Below are positions 41,330 to 51,086 of a DNA stretch of 64,000 nucleotides, piece by piece. Every line of letters starts with the position of its first letter. The first letter of the stretch is position 1. Origin of the DNA: Streptomyces bottropensis ATCC 25435 (GTDB taxonomy: Bacteria; Actinomycetota; Actinomycetes; Streptomycetales; Streptomycetaceae); NCBI RefSeq assembly GCF_000383595.1, contig NZ_KB911581.1:7709519-7773518 (forward strand), given 5' to 3'. The notes under the pieces are model-generated. The model was not told where the DNA came from, searched no databases, and worked only from the letters and a program-made list of their open reading frames with translations. A program made the translations under genes and the position numbers.

Positions 41330-43488
41330 TCCCCCTTGCCGGCACGGAGTTCGAGGACCAGGCGCGTGAGCGTGGTCCTGACCGGGTGACTGGTGACGTC
41401 GGTGGATCCTCGGAACTTCGCGCGACGGGTACCGGGCGCGAAGCGCAACATCCCGTCCTCCACCTCACAGCCCTCGACAGCGATCAGCTCGGCCCAGTCC
41501 AGTTTCGGCCGTCCACCCGAACGCACATCGAGTTGGGCGACCGGCGCCATCGGAGCGATCTCGTCGCCGCGCGGGATACTCACCTCCGCGGTGATGCGCC
41601 ACTCACCCTCTTCACCGACCGTCGCCTCGAGACCGTCCAGCACCGGAACCACCGGCCCGGAGGGTGCCTTGGCCTTGGGCTTGGCCTTCACGGTCAACGC
41701 CTTGCGCAGTGCCTCACCGCCGTCACGACTGCCGCGCTTCGGCCGTGCGACGAGTTCTCTCACTGCGCTGTTGACCTCGGTGGTCAGCGTGTTGATCCGT
41801 CGGTACGCGGAGGGCGACCAGCGCAAGGACAACTCCTCGGTCTGACCCCAGCGATCGTGCTCGGGCGGCTCCGCCGCGCGCAGGAACTCCTCGGCCTCCT
41901 TCGCGAAGGGGGCGGCTTCGCCGGCGGCCTCGCCCACGAGCAGTACGGCTTGGAACGGGTTCGTGCCGAGTGGCAGGTTGGGGACCCCTGCCGTCTTGAC
42001 GGTCATGCGGTTGCCCCGTAGCGAATGCACCTGGTTCTTCGCTCCGTCTTCGCTCTCGGCGTCGTTGGCCAGGTCGGTGACCAGGAGCACCGCTTGGTGT
42101 GTCCCGAGAGTGCCTCGTGCACCTCCGGACAACGGTAGCCTCAGCGGCACGCTTCGCGCCGCCACCTGGCCGGCCTCGACGAGCCTGGCCACGGTGGCGC
42201 CCTCGTAGTGCGCGCGGAGGGCGCGGGTCCGTGCGGGCTGCTCGGCGGACGGGTCGACCTGCTTCTCCGGTACGACCACTTCGCCGTTGCGAAGGGCGCG
42301 GACCGATACCTCAAGCAGGGGTAGCCGGTTGCCCCCAGCGGTCATCGCTGCCCAGAAGTCGCGGCCCAACGCCTCGACCAGGCGTCGGTGCATGCTGCGG
42401 ATGTCTCGCGTGTCCTCGGCGTTCTCCGCGTCCATGGCCTCGTCGTCGGCATCGGCCCCGTTCTCCTCCAGGCTGGCCACGTCGTGCGCGCCGACGATGA
42501 GGAAGGAAGTGCCGGGTTCGTCACTCTCCCGGGCGAGATGCAGTCGAGCGACAGTCTCCTCGTCCGCCCACCAGGAGCGGGCGACCCTCGCGCCGGGAGA
42601 GTCGGGATCGGGGCGCCCGAACCATGCGGGGCCCGCGTACGACTCCCCGTCCACCCTGCGCCAGGGCAGTTCGAGACGCCCGATGACCCGTCGTTCCGTA
42701 CGCCCCTCATGGGGCTCGGAGAGAGTGGAGTTGATCAGTACGAGTCCCAGGGCGCTCGTGGCCCACAGGGTCGCCTTGCCCAAGCCGTACGAACCACCCG
42801 CACTGTGCCCCGACTTGAGGCTCTCCAGTTGCCGCCTGACCACGGCGGCGAACTTGCCGTCCTCGTAGTCGTCTCCGGTGAGCCCCGACGCGTTGTAGTC
42901 GTCGACACGCAGCAGGACCAAGCGGCCCTTCTCGTACATGTCGCGCACCCCGGCGTCCACGACCCGGCCGACCTTCTGACTTCCCGCCCCCTCCGATACC
43001 GCGGAGTAGTGCGGGAAGAGGTCGTTCCAAAGGATCGCCTCACGGAAGGCGTCGAGCATCTCGCCGGTCAACTCGTGCAGGGTGTAGCGGACCCTGACAG
43101 GTCGGCCGTTCTCGGTCAGCCGTTCGTCGAGGCTGTTCTGACAGGTCTCCCGGGCGAGCACCTGCACGTCGGCGTCGAAGGCGAAGGCCGCGGCGTTACC
43201 CAGCTCACGACCGCCGTCGGGGTACCCGGGGCGGTGATACCAGGTGACCGGCAGACCGGCCTGGGTGTCTGTGGTACGGGTGTGCACCGTGCCGACGTCG
43301 GTGCCGAGCGCCTTGGCGATCTCCACCATGACGGTCGGACGCGGGGTCGACCTCCCGGTGATCCACGCGGAGATGGCGGCCCGCGTCAGCTTGAGTTCCT
43401 GGGCCAGTTCGGCCTGTGTCTTCCCCGCGAGCTTGAGCTGACGGGCCAACCAGGGCCCGAACTCTTCGCCTGTGTCCAACCGTGCCAC
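41326..43488 (-). CDS. HTH-GHKL ATPase (MORC/MutL-like)
   Basis: 720 residues. An XRE-type helix-turn-helix (residues 14-62, KTQAELAQELKLTRAAISAWITG) is followed by a GHKL ATP-binding fold. The N-box is ARETCQNSLDE (about 112-122), the DxG-type motif is VLLRVDDYNASGL, and the glycine loop is GGSYGLGKATLW. The C-terminal half is a beta-rich transducer-like region with a Lys-rich KAKPKAKAPSG linker. GHKL ATPases of the MORC/MutL branch are known components of some restriction-modification islands. GTG 43488 has GGGGAAG upstream. The HTH could make it its own repressor. Confidence 0.8.
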   Translation of the reverse strand: MARLDTGEEFGPWLARQLKLAGKTQAELAQELKLTRAAISAWITGRSTPRPTVMVEIAKALGTDVGTVHTRTTDTQAGLPVTWYHRPGYPDGGRELGNAAAFAFDADVQVLARETCQNSLDERLTENGRPVRVRYTLHELTGEMLDAFREAILWNDLFPHYSAVSEGAGSQKVGRVVDAGVRDMYEKGRLVLLRVDDYNASGLTGDDYEDGKFAAVVRRQLESLKSGHSAGGSYGLGKATLWATSALGLVLINSTLSEPHEGRTERRVIGRLELPWRRVDGESYAGPAWFGRPDPDSPGARVARSWWADEETVARLHLARESDEPGTSFLIVGAHDVASLEENGADADDEAMDAENAEDTRDIRSMHRRLVEALGRDFWAAMTAGGNRLPLLEVSVRALRNGEVVVPEKQVDPSAEQPARTRALRAHYEGATVARLVEAGQVAARSVPLRLPLSGGARGTLGTHQAVLLVTDLANDAESEDGAKNQVHSLRGNRMTVKTAGVPNLPLGTNPFQAVLLVGEAAGEAAPFAKEAEEFLRAAEPPEHDRWGQTEELSLRWSPSAYRRINTLTTEVNSAVRELVARPKRGSRDGGEALRKALTVKAKPKAKAPSGPVVPVLDGLEATVGEEGEWRITAEVSIPRGDEIAPMAPVAQLDVRSGGRPKLDWAELIAVEGCEVEDGMLRFAPGTRRAKFRGSTDVTSHPVRTTLTRLVLELRAGKGE

Positions 43489-44019
43489 CTGCGCTTCCCC
43501 TCGGAGTCGCCTGCAACTCGCTGGCGACTGACCAGGAGGCTAATTTGACGCCATGAACGCTGTCAACCAACAGTTGATCGGAATCGGGCCCCAGGGCCAC
43601 CGAAGTCGATAGGCTAGATTGCCCGATTTTCACACCTTTTGAGCCGAACCTCACATGCGGAGGGTTCAATTCGGCGTCAACGAGGGGCAGTTGGGTTGAC
43701 CCCCACGATCGACGTCCGATACGATTTTATGGACGGCATAGCTCTCGTCTCGCCCGGAAACTCGAAAGTCGAGTGACACGGCCGACCCTGTCAGACGTAT
43801 GTCCAAAATCGGCCGAGAAGCAGAGTTCACGGCTGCAGATCGAGGCTCACGCAAGCGTCTTCCCCGTCGGTTCTGATGACTAGTCAGGCAGACTGGGATC
43901 CTGCTAGTCTGATTTTCATAGCGGAACGTTTTCCCGAGATTTCTACACCAACTTTCCACGAGGGGTCGATTGTGCCTTTATGCACCCCTGCGCGGCCGAT
44001 GCGACAGGGGGACCTGATT
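43489..44019. other. Divergent control region of the defence island
   Basis: 531 bases between the minus-strand trio and the plus-strand operon, clearly AT-richer than the rest of the window (for example 43600-43760 and 43900-43990). It should carry both promoters and any operator for the HTH-GHKL protein. A frame from 43876 runs through it but has no ribosome-binding site of its own. Confidence 0.6.
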
Positions 44020-44223
44020 ATGGACGAGTACAACAGTCACGACTTGGATTCGCAGCGTGGCTTGAGTGCATTCAACTCGGCCATCGCCATGGGGAGCATC
44101 GAACTCAAGGCGGCAGCGGACCTGCTGAGAGGGCATCCGTGCGAGGAGGAATTCCTGGCAAGGTTTCCGCAGCTGAGGGACGGTACGGAACCGCCGGACG
44201 ACGACACCCCGTCTTCGGACTGA
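44020..44223 (+). CDS. Small acidic protein at the head of the DrmAB operon
   Basis: 67 residues from ATG 44020, with AGGGGGA eight bases upstream. The protein is acidic and helical (FNSAIAMGSIELKAAADLLRGHPCEEEFLARF) with a disordered tail PPDDDTPSSD. It is not recognised. Its position suggests a regulator, antitoxin-like or phage-sensing partner of the following genes. Confidence 0.5.
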   Translation: MDEYNSHDLDSQRGLSAFNSAIAMGSIELKAAADLLRGHPCEEEFLARFPQLRDGTEPPDDDTPSSD

Positions 44224-44421
44224 CCTTCTCCGCATCCACCGTGCGCGGGAAACCTTCGAAGCATACGCCTACCGCCTTCACCAGCACAGACATGCGAAGG
44301 CGAAGATTTTGCGCACCCTCTGGCACCTCTCGCACGTCCTGTGGGCCGGCTGTACGAGACGACAGTCGGCCCCTCACGCACACCACCGCCCGAATCCTTG
44401 ACACCTCAGGAGTGCAGGACC

Positions 44422-47400
44422 GTGTCGCAGTCATCCTCTCCGGTAATTGACACCGTTATCGAACAGTCTTCCCGTGTCCTCAAGACGTATGCCGTCGACC
44501 CCGGCCTCGTAGCCGAGCACGCAAATAGCGAGCGTCGCATCACCCAAGGGGGATACGGCGACCGTCAACTTTTCGAACTCGTCCAGAACGCGGCCGACGA
44601 AATCGCCGAGGAGCCCGGTGGAAAGGTCCACGTCGTCCTCACCGGTACCCACCTGTACTGCGCGAACGAAGGAAATCCTGTCACCCCCGAGGGCGCTGAG
44701 ACAATTCTTCGGATGAGTATGTCGAAGAAGCGCGGAGGGCAGATCGGCAGGTTCGGCGTGGGCGTGAAGTCCGTCCTCGTCGTGACCGACACACCGGAAT
44801 TCTTCAGCAGCACCGGAAGTTTCGGGTTCGACCGCGCCTGGTCGTACGAACAAATCAAGAGCGTGCCCGGCGTGACCGCTCGATACGGTGCGGAATTCGA
44901 CGCCCCCGTGCTGCGGATGGCCCGCCCTCTCAACGTGCAGGCCGAGCGCGCCGCCGACCCCGTCCTGCATGAGCTGCTGAGCTGGGCGACCACCGTCGTA
45001 CGCCTGCCCTTGCTCCCGAAGGCGGACCGCCGGCTGGGGCTGGACATGCATGGTGGGAACGCCAAGGAGCACGGCGAGCCTCGCGACGAGTTCCCGGTGG
45101 GCTTCCAGCTCTTCTCACCACACGTCGCGAAGGTCGTTCTCGAGGACCGCCGTCACCTTCCTGCAGCCCGCCGGGTCCTGACCACGCGGCAGACCGGTGA
45201 TCTGCACACCGTGACCGAGGAGAGGACCGGGAAAGCAGCCACCATCCATTGGCGGGTGTTCACCACCAGCCACACACCCGGCCGAGCGGCCCAGGCGGAC
45301 GCCGGTGAACTCCACGACCGGGTCTCGCTCGACCTCTCCTGGGGTGTACCCGCCCTGCGGAAGAACCCGGAGACCGGCCTGTACGTCAACTCGCAGATCC
45401 GTGGTCGCGGCAGGTTCTGGTCCTTCTTCCCGACCAAGTACGAGATGTCATTGAGCGGCATCCTCAACGGCGCGTGGAAGACCAACGAGGACCGACAGAA
45501 CCTGCTCGACTCCTCACCTTTCAACCAGGAGATGATCAGGGTGTCGGCGGCGTTGGTCGTCGACTCGCTTCCCGCTCTGTCGCCCGCCGAGGACCCCGCC
45601 GCCTACTTGCCCTTGCTTCCCGGGCGAGTCAAAGAGGCGATCAGCTGGGCCGACGAGTTCCTGACCCGGGAGATCTGGGCCCGTGCCGCGACCCGTCCGT
45701 CGCTGCCCGACCAAAAAGGTGTGCTGCGCGCCCCCGCCGAGCTGCGTGTGCACCCCCGGTTCGACAAGAAAGACTTGAAGAGGCTGGCCGGGTGGCTGCG
45801 GATGTGGCACGAGTGCCCTGGTCGCCCCTCGAACTGGCTGCACCCGAGCGTCGAGACCGACTCGCTGCGTTCCGGAAAGGTCGAGCACATCCTCGAAGCG
45901 GCCCGGCACGAACGAGCGGATGTCCGCACCTGGCTGGAGGCCCTGGTCACGAGCGGTACCGCCGAGGCCTCGGCCGCGGCGATCCGGATCCTTGCGGACA
46001 TGATCGAGGTCGGTTCACCGTACGCGGAAGAGGCCCGCAAGGCACACATCGTGCTCACGGAGGAGCATGGGCTCGTCGCGCCCGTACGCGGCCGGGTGTT
46101 CCGTCGCGCCGACCAGGGCGGGCTGCGTGAGTCCCTCGTGTATGTGGACGACGCACTCGCCCAGGACCCGTCGCTGGCCCACGCGCTCAACGTTCTCGGC
46201 ATCCGCGAGGCGGACCTGGAAGGGCGCTTCGTCAGCGTCCTCGACCAGGGATTCGACGGCTACCGAGACGCCGAGTGGCGGCGGTTCTGGGAGCTGTTCC
46301 GCAAGGCCGGAATCCGGCACCTGGCTCACAGGGTGCTGGAACGGGTCGCCACGCCGGGATCCACTCTGCGCGTGCGTACCGCCGACGGAAGGTTCCGGCC
46401 CATCGAGGACTGCATGCTTCCGGGCAAGGTGGTCGACGCACGGCGGGACCCTTCCGTGGCCGTCGACATGACGTTCCACTCCGACGATGCCGCCTTCTTC
46501 GCCCAGGTCGGCCTGCGGGACCGACCCAGCACAGGAGTACGTCCAAAGGAGGGGGAAGCCTGGTTCGAAGAGTACCGGCAAGCAGTTCACTCGGACTATC
46601 TGCGCAATTTGAGCAGCACAGCGCCGCGCCCCGCCCTGAGCCGGATGAAGGTCGAGGGAGCCGCGATCGGGGGTCCGCTACACCTGTTCCGGGCGCTCTC
46701 GGAGGAGTCCCGCGCCGCCTTCCTCAAGGCTCTTCCCGACGACGCCGTGGTGGACAGCTGGACACGGCAGATCGGTGCGCAGAGCAGCACTCGACAGCGC
46801 GTGGAATCACCGATCCACTGGATGCTCCGGAAGTACGGAACGGTCGCCACCTCCCAGGGAACCAAGCCGCTCAACGAAGCCGTCGGTCCCCAGCTCGCCG
46901 CCTATCGCGATGTCCTGCCGGTCGCCGATCTGTCGGCCGAGAAGGCCCGCAAGCTGCGCCTACCTGCGACGGTCGACGAGGTTCCGGCAGATCGCTGGGC
47001 CATGCTCCTCGACGAAGTGTCCCGGAGCGAGGACGACTCCTTTGTGGGCGCCACCTACGTGATGCTGACCCGGTTCGGCGCGGACTTTCCCGAGGACGCT
47101 CTCACCCGCTGCCGTATCGGCGACAGTTGGGGGGCCCGTCCCGACGACGAGATCACGCTCGCCGTCGGAACCGCAGAGTATCGGGTGCTCCGCGCCGAGC
47201 AGCTTCCCGCGCTGCTCGTGCCGACCGCCAGGGACGCCGAGCTGATGGTCGAGAAGTGGGGCATGCTCCGCTACGCCGACATGATCAGCCGGGAGACCCG
47301 TGAGGTCGTCGAGGGCGATCCGGTGCCCTTGGTCGAGCTGTATCCCGGCCTGCGCAGGCACCTCAACAGCTCCAACAGGAACAGCCTGGTGCAGCGGTGC

Positions 47401-49185
47401 ACCGAACTGGAAGAGGTAACCCGCACGCCCAACGGGACCCAGGCCACCCCTTTGGACGCCGTACGCCAGGACGGCACCGTCAAGGTCCGTGTCCCGCTGG
47501 ATCCCGAACCGATGCTCCGGCTGATCGACCGCGAACTGAGTCTGGGCCTGGGCTCGTCCGGCTGCCGAGCCGTGCTCGAACATCAGGACCGGATGGCTCG
47601 GGACGGCGCGATGCAAGCGGCCCGGAAGGCCGTGCGTGACACCGACGACGTGGTCACCAAGATTGAGCTGCTGGTCGGGGCGGAGGCGCTCCGGATCGGT
47701 CTCCCCGAAGGGTTGATGGAGGCGGAACTGCAGGCGACCGACGGTGTACAACCCTCGGGGCGGCGGATCGCGCAGATGGCTTTCAACGCGCACGGCGACG
47801 GCGTCCTCCATCAACACGCCCGCGACATCCAGGCAAGGTTCCCCGACGCCCCCGTCGCCTACACCGGCTCCTCGTCCGCCGTCTCCTTCGTGTCGGACCT
47901 GAAGCTTCCTGGGTCCTTCGCGGGCTCCCGCACCCCGTCCCGACCTGCGTTCGAGATCATCGAGGGCCCTCGGGACTTCCCGAGTCTCCACGCGTACCAG
48001 GAGGATCTGGTCCGCAACATCACCACCATGCTCGACCGCCTCGCTCCCCAGCGCGGGATGCTGTCGCTGCCGACCGGCGCGGGCAAGACTCGGGTCACCG
48101 CCGAGGCCGTGATCCGCTGGGTCAAGCGCGTCGGCGACCTGAGCGGACCGCTGCTGTGGATCGCTCAGAGCGACGAACTATGCGAACAGGCCGTGCAGAG
48201 CTGGAAGTTCGTCTGGAGCAAGGTCGGTGCGGAGCGTCCGCTCACCATCAGCAGGCTCTGGGGCGGCAACGAAGTCGGGAACGTCCTCGACCACCCGCAG
48301 CTGGTGGTCGCCACCGACGCGAAACTGGATCGCTGCCTGGACACCGAACCATACGCATGGCTGCGTCAGGCCTCACTGGTGATCGTGGACGAGGCCCACA
48401 CCGCCGTCTCCCCGCGGTACACCGCACTCCTGCGGCAGTTGGGGCTCACCCAGTACGAGACCGGTCGGCACCTGCTCGGTCTGACGGCCACGCCCTTCCG
48501 CAACACCAACGAGGAGGAGACGCGCCGTCTGGTCGGGCGCTTCGGGAACCGTCGTCTCGACGAGGGTGTCTTCCCGTCCGGTGATCCGTACCGGGACCTC
48601 CAGGAGTGGGGGATGCTCGCACAGGTGGAACACCGCACCCTGGAAGGTGGTCGGATCGAACTGACCCGTGACGAAAAGGCTCAGGCCGAACGGATGGCGA
48701 TGCTGTCCCGTGCCGCCGAGCAGCGTCTCGCCGACGACCACGCGCGCAGCAGGCGCATCGTCGACTCAGTGGTCGATGTGGTCGACGACGGGCCGACGCT
48801 GGTCTTCGCCACCTCCGTCGACCATGCCAAGTACTTGTCGGCCATGCTCAACGACCGGGGCATCCGGTCCGCGGCCGTGGACGCGACGACCAGCGACCAG
48901 GACCGCCGCACACGCGTCGAGCAGTTCCGCGAGGGACGCATCCAGGTGCTCACCAACTACGGCGTGCTCGCCCAGGGATTCGATGCCCCGGCCACCCGTA
49001 CCGTGGTGGTGGCCCGCCCCGTCTACAGCACCAACGTCTATCAGCAGATGATCGGTCGCGGCCTGCGTGGTCCGCTCAACGGCGGTAAGCCCACGTGTCT
49101 GATCCTCAACGTCAGCGACAACATCGCGAACTTCGACACCCGACTCGCTTTCACCGAGTTCGAGCACCTGTGGAGCAGAACGTGA
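44422..49185 (+). CDS. Giant GHKL-ATPase / SF2-helicase fusion
   Basis: 1587 residues. The N-terminus is a sacsin/Hsp90-like GHKL domain: RRITQGGYGDRQLFELVQNAADEI (N-box about residue 50), LYCANEGNPVT (NEG for DxG, about 79) and QIGRFGVGVKSV (about 110). A middle of about 1000 residues is unrecognised. The C-terminus is a DEAD/DEAH SF2 helicase: LPTGAGKTRVT (Walker A, about 1215), IVDEAHTAV (about 1322), LLGLTATPF, TNYGVLAQGFDAPAT and QMIGRGLRG (about 1541). GTG 44422 with AGGAG nine bases upstream is chosen over an ATG-less extension to 44341. The stop overlaps the UvrD gene start (GTGA). Confidence 0.88.
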   Translation: MSQSSSPVIDTVIEQSSRVLKTYAVDPGLVAEHANSERRITQGGYGDRQLFELVQNAADEIAEEPGGKVHVVLTGTHLYCANEGNPVTPEGAETILRMSMSKKRGGQIGRFGVGVKSVLVVTDTPEFFSSTGSFGFDRAWSYEQIKSVPGVTARYGAEFDAPVLRMARPLNVQAERAADPVLHELLSWATTVVRLPLLPKADRRLGLDMHGGNAKEHGEPRDEFPVGFQLFSPHVAKVVLEDRRHLPAARRVLTTRQTGDLHTVTEERTGKAATIHWRVFTTSHTPGRAAQADAGELHDRVSLDLSWGVPALRKNPETGLYVNSQIRGRGRFWSFFPTKYEMSLSGILNGAWKTNEDRQNLLDSSPFNQEMIRVSAALVVDSLPALSPAEDPAAYLPLLPGRVKEAISWADEFLTREIWARAATRPSLPDQKGVLRAPAELRVHPRFDKKDLKRLAGWLRMWHECPGRPSNWLHPSVETDSLRSGKVEHILEAARHERADVRTWLEALVTSGTAEASAAAIRILADMIEVGSPYAEEARKAHIVLTEEHGLVAPVRGRVFRRADQGGLRESLVYVDDALAQDPSLAHALNVLGIREADLEGRFVSVLDQGFDGYRDAEWRRFWELFRKAGIRHLAHRVLERVATPGSTLRVRTADGRFRPIEDCMLPGKVVDARRDPSVAVDMTFHSDDAAFFAQVGLRDRPSTGVRPKEGEAWFEEYRQAVHSDYLRNLSSTAPRPALSRMKVEGAAIGGPLHLFRALSEESRAAFLKALPDDAVVDSWTRQIGAQSSTRQRVESPIHWMLRKYGTVATSQGTKPLNEAVGPQLAAYRDVLPVADLSAEKARKLRLPATVDEVPADRWAMLLDEVSRSEDDSFVGATYVMLTRFGADFPEDALTRCRIGDSWGARPDDEITLAVGTAEYRVLRAEQLPALLVPTARDAELMVEKWGMLRYADMISRETREVVEGDPVPLVELYPGLRRHLNSSNRNSLVQRCTELEEVTRTPNGTQATPLDAVRQDGTVKVRVPLDPEPMLRLIDRELSLGLGSSGCRAVLEHQDRMARDGAMQAARKAVRDTDDVVTKIELLVGAEALRIGLPEGLMEAELQATDGVQPSGRRIAQMAFNAHGDGVLHQHARDIQARFPDAPVAYTGSSSAVSFVSDLKLPGSFAGSRTPSRPAFEIIEGPRDFPSLHAYQEDLVRNITTMLDRLAPQRGMLSLPTGAGKTRVTAEAVIRWVKRVGDLSGPLLWIAQSDELCEQAVQSWKFVWSKVGAERPLTISRLWGGNEVGNVLDHPQLVVATDAKLDRCLDTEPYAWLRQASLVIVDEAHTAVSPRYTALLRQLGLTQYETGRHLLGLTATPFRNTNEEETRRLVGRFGNRRLDEGVFPSGDPYRDLQEWGMLAQVEHRTLEGGRIELTRDEKAQAERMAMLSRAAEQRLADDHARSRRIVDSVVDVVDDGPTLVFATSVDHAKYLSAMLNDRGIRSAAVDATTSDQDRRTRVEQFREGRIQVLTNYGVLAQGFDAPATRTVVVARPVYSTNVYQQMIGRGLRGPLNGGKPTCLILNVSDNIANFDTRLAFTEFEHLWSRT

Positions 49186-51086
49186 CCGATGCCTACCTCG
49201 ACAGCCCACCGCTCACCGACGAGCAGCGGGCCGTGGTCGAGCAGCCCTGGGACGCACGTGTCCTGGTGACCGCCGGCGCCGGGGCGGGAAAGACGCACAC
49301 GCTGGTGCGTCGACTCGACGCGCTGTGCGGTCACGAGGATCCCGACGAGGCGTTGGAGGCTGCCGAAATCCTGGTGCTCACCTTCTCCCGGGCCGCCGCC
49401 CGCGAGTTGCGTGAGCGGATCGCCCGGCACGGGGAGCGGGCCGGGCGGGTGCGGGCGCAGACCTTCGACGCCTGGGCGTACGGGGTGCTCCTTCAGTGGC
49501 AGCCGGACGGCGAGTGGGGTGCGGTCGGCTTCGACGAGCGGATCGACGCCGCCGCGCAGGCGGTCGAGGAAGGCGTGCTGGAGACCGGCGACGCCTTCCC
49601 TCCCGCCCATGTCGTGATCGACGAGGTCCAGGACCTGGTGGGAGGCCGCCGAGAACTGGTGGAGACGCTGCTGGACCGGTACCAGGACAGCTGCGGCTTC
49701 ACCGTCGTCGGCGACGCCGCCCAGTCCGTCTACGGCTTCCAGATCGAGGACCCGACCGAACGCGCCGACGAGACCGGTCGGTTCTTCGACTGGCTGCGTG
49801 GCTCTTACCCCGACGAACTCGTGGAGCTGCGCCTCACACGGAACTTCCGCGCCGTCACCCCCGAGGCACGGATCGCGTTGGCGTACGGTCCCCGGCTCCA
49901 GCGGGTCACCGACGCGGACGAGGCGGCGACCGCGTACGAGGAACTGCGCGAACTACTCCTTGATCCGGCGAACGACCTGGGCGACCTTGCCGATCCCTTC
50001 GCCCTGGAGGGATTGCGGACCTTCCCCGACACCTGCGCGATCCTCACCCGCGACAACCGACAGGCGTTGGTGGTCTCTGAGCTGCTGCACAAGAACGACG
50101 TCGAGCACCGGCTGCGGCGCCCCCTCGAAGAGCGGCCGGTGCCCTATTGGGTTGCCGAGCTGCTGCGCCGCACCGAGGCGACCGGCCTCACCGAGGACCG
50201 GTTCCGCACGCTGCTCGCGGAAGTTCCCCTGTCGTACGAGCCCGACACGAGCGTCCTGTGGACGGTCCTGCGGCGGGTCGCCCGCTCGGCCGGACGCGGT
50301 GTGCTCGATCTGGAGCGGCTGCGTCGTGCAGTCGCCGACGGCAGGTTCCCAGACGACGCCGCCGACCCGGAGACCGCGCGCCTCGTGGTTTCCACCGTGC
50401 ATCGGGCCAAGGGGCTCGAATTCGACCGGGTGATCGTTCTGACCCCACCGACCATCGCCGAGCTGCGCAAGCAGCACAAGGACGACTTGGATCTCCCCGC
50501 CGAGGCCCGCGCCCTGTATGTGGCGATGACTCGCGCCCGCGAGGACCTGTATCACGCGCGGTCACCCGAGTTGCCGATTCTCAAGCGGGCCGGCGGACGA
50601 AAGAACGGCCGCCGCTATGTGGGGGGATGGCAGTCGTACGACAGGTTCGGCCTCGTGGCCGAGGCGGGGGACGTCTGCCGGGACAACCCACCCGGCCACG
50701 AGATTGACGCGGTCGCGACCCAGGCGTACCTACTGGCGCAGGCGGGCCCTGGACAGGAAGTCGTGCTGCGCAAGCGGCACGATGTACCGATGGGTGAGTA
50801 CCAGAGCCCGCCGTACGCCTTGCTGCACGACGGTCGAGAGATCGGTGAGGCGTCGGAGCGGTTTCGCGAGGAGCTGTTCCAGGTGCAGAAGGTGAACCGG
50901 ACGTGGGAACCCTGGTGGCCAGACGAGATCCACGGCAACCGGATCGACACCCTGGAGACGGTGACGGGCAGCGTCGCAGCCGGCGCCAACGCCGGTCTTG
51001 GTGACCGTGGGGCATGGATCGCCCCCCGGATCACCGGCATCGGAAGGTATCGACGGGCTGACGAGAACGAGGAGCAGCGCGCATGA
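49182..51086 (+). CDS. UvrD/Rep-like SF1A helicase
   Basis: 634 residues. SF1A motifs in order: VTAGAGAGKTHTLVRRL (Walker A, about residue 30), VLTFSRAAARELRER, HVVIDEVQDL (motif II), VVGDAAQSVYGFQ (III), LTRNFRA (IV), VVSTVHRAKGLEFDRVIVL (V) and ALYVAMTRAREDLYH (VI). About 150 C-terminal residues have no nuclease motif that I can see. It would translocate 3' to 5' on ssDNA. Overlaps on both sides tie it to the giant fusion and to drmA. Confidence 0.92.
   Translation: MTDAYLDSPPLTDEQRAVVEQPWDARVLVTAGAGAGKTHTLVRRLDALCGHEDPDEALEAAEILVLTFSRAAARELRERIARHGERAGRVRAQTFDAWAYGVLLQWQPDGEWGAVGFDERIDAAAQAVEEGVLETGDAFPPAHVVIDEVQDLVGGRRELVETLLDRYQDSCGFTVVGDAAQSVYGFQIEDPTERADETGRFFDWLRGSYPDELVELRLTRNFRAVTPEARIALAYGPRLQRVTDADEAATAYEELRELLLDPANDLGDLADPFALEGLRTFPDTCAILTRDNRQALVVSELLHKNDVEHRLRRPLEERPVPYWVAELLRRTEATGLTEDRFRTLLAEVPLSYEPDTSVLWTVLRRVARSAGRGVLDLERLRRAVADGRFPDDAADPETARLVVSTVHRAKGLEFDRVIVLTPPTIAELRKQHKDDLDLPAEARALYVAMTRAREDLYHARSPELPILKRAGGRKNGRRYVGGWQSYDRFGLVAEAGDVCRDNPPGHEIDAVATQAYLLAQAGPGQEVVLRKRHDVPMGEYQSPPYALLHDGREIGEASERFREELFQVQKVNRTWEPWWPDEIHGNRIDTLETVTGSVAAGANAGLGDRGAWIAPRITGIGRYRRADENEEQRA

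Noticed and set aside
43876..44019. N-terminal extension of the 67-aa gene starting MTSQADWDPASL
   Set aside because: No ribosome-binding site at that start and it runs through the AT-rich control region; ATG 44020 has a proper site.
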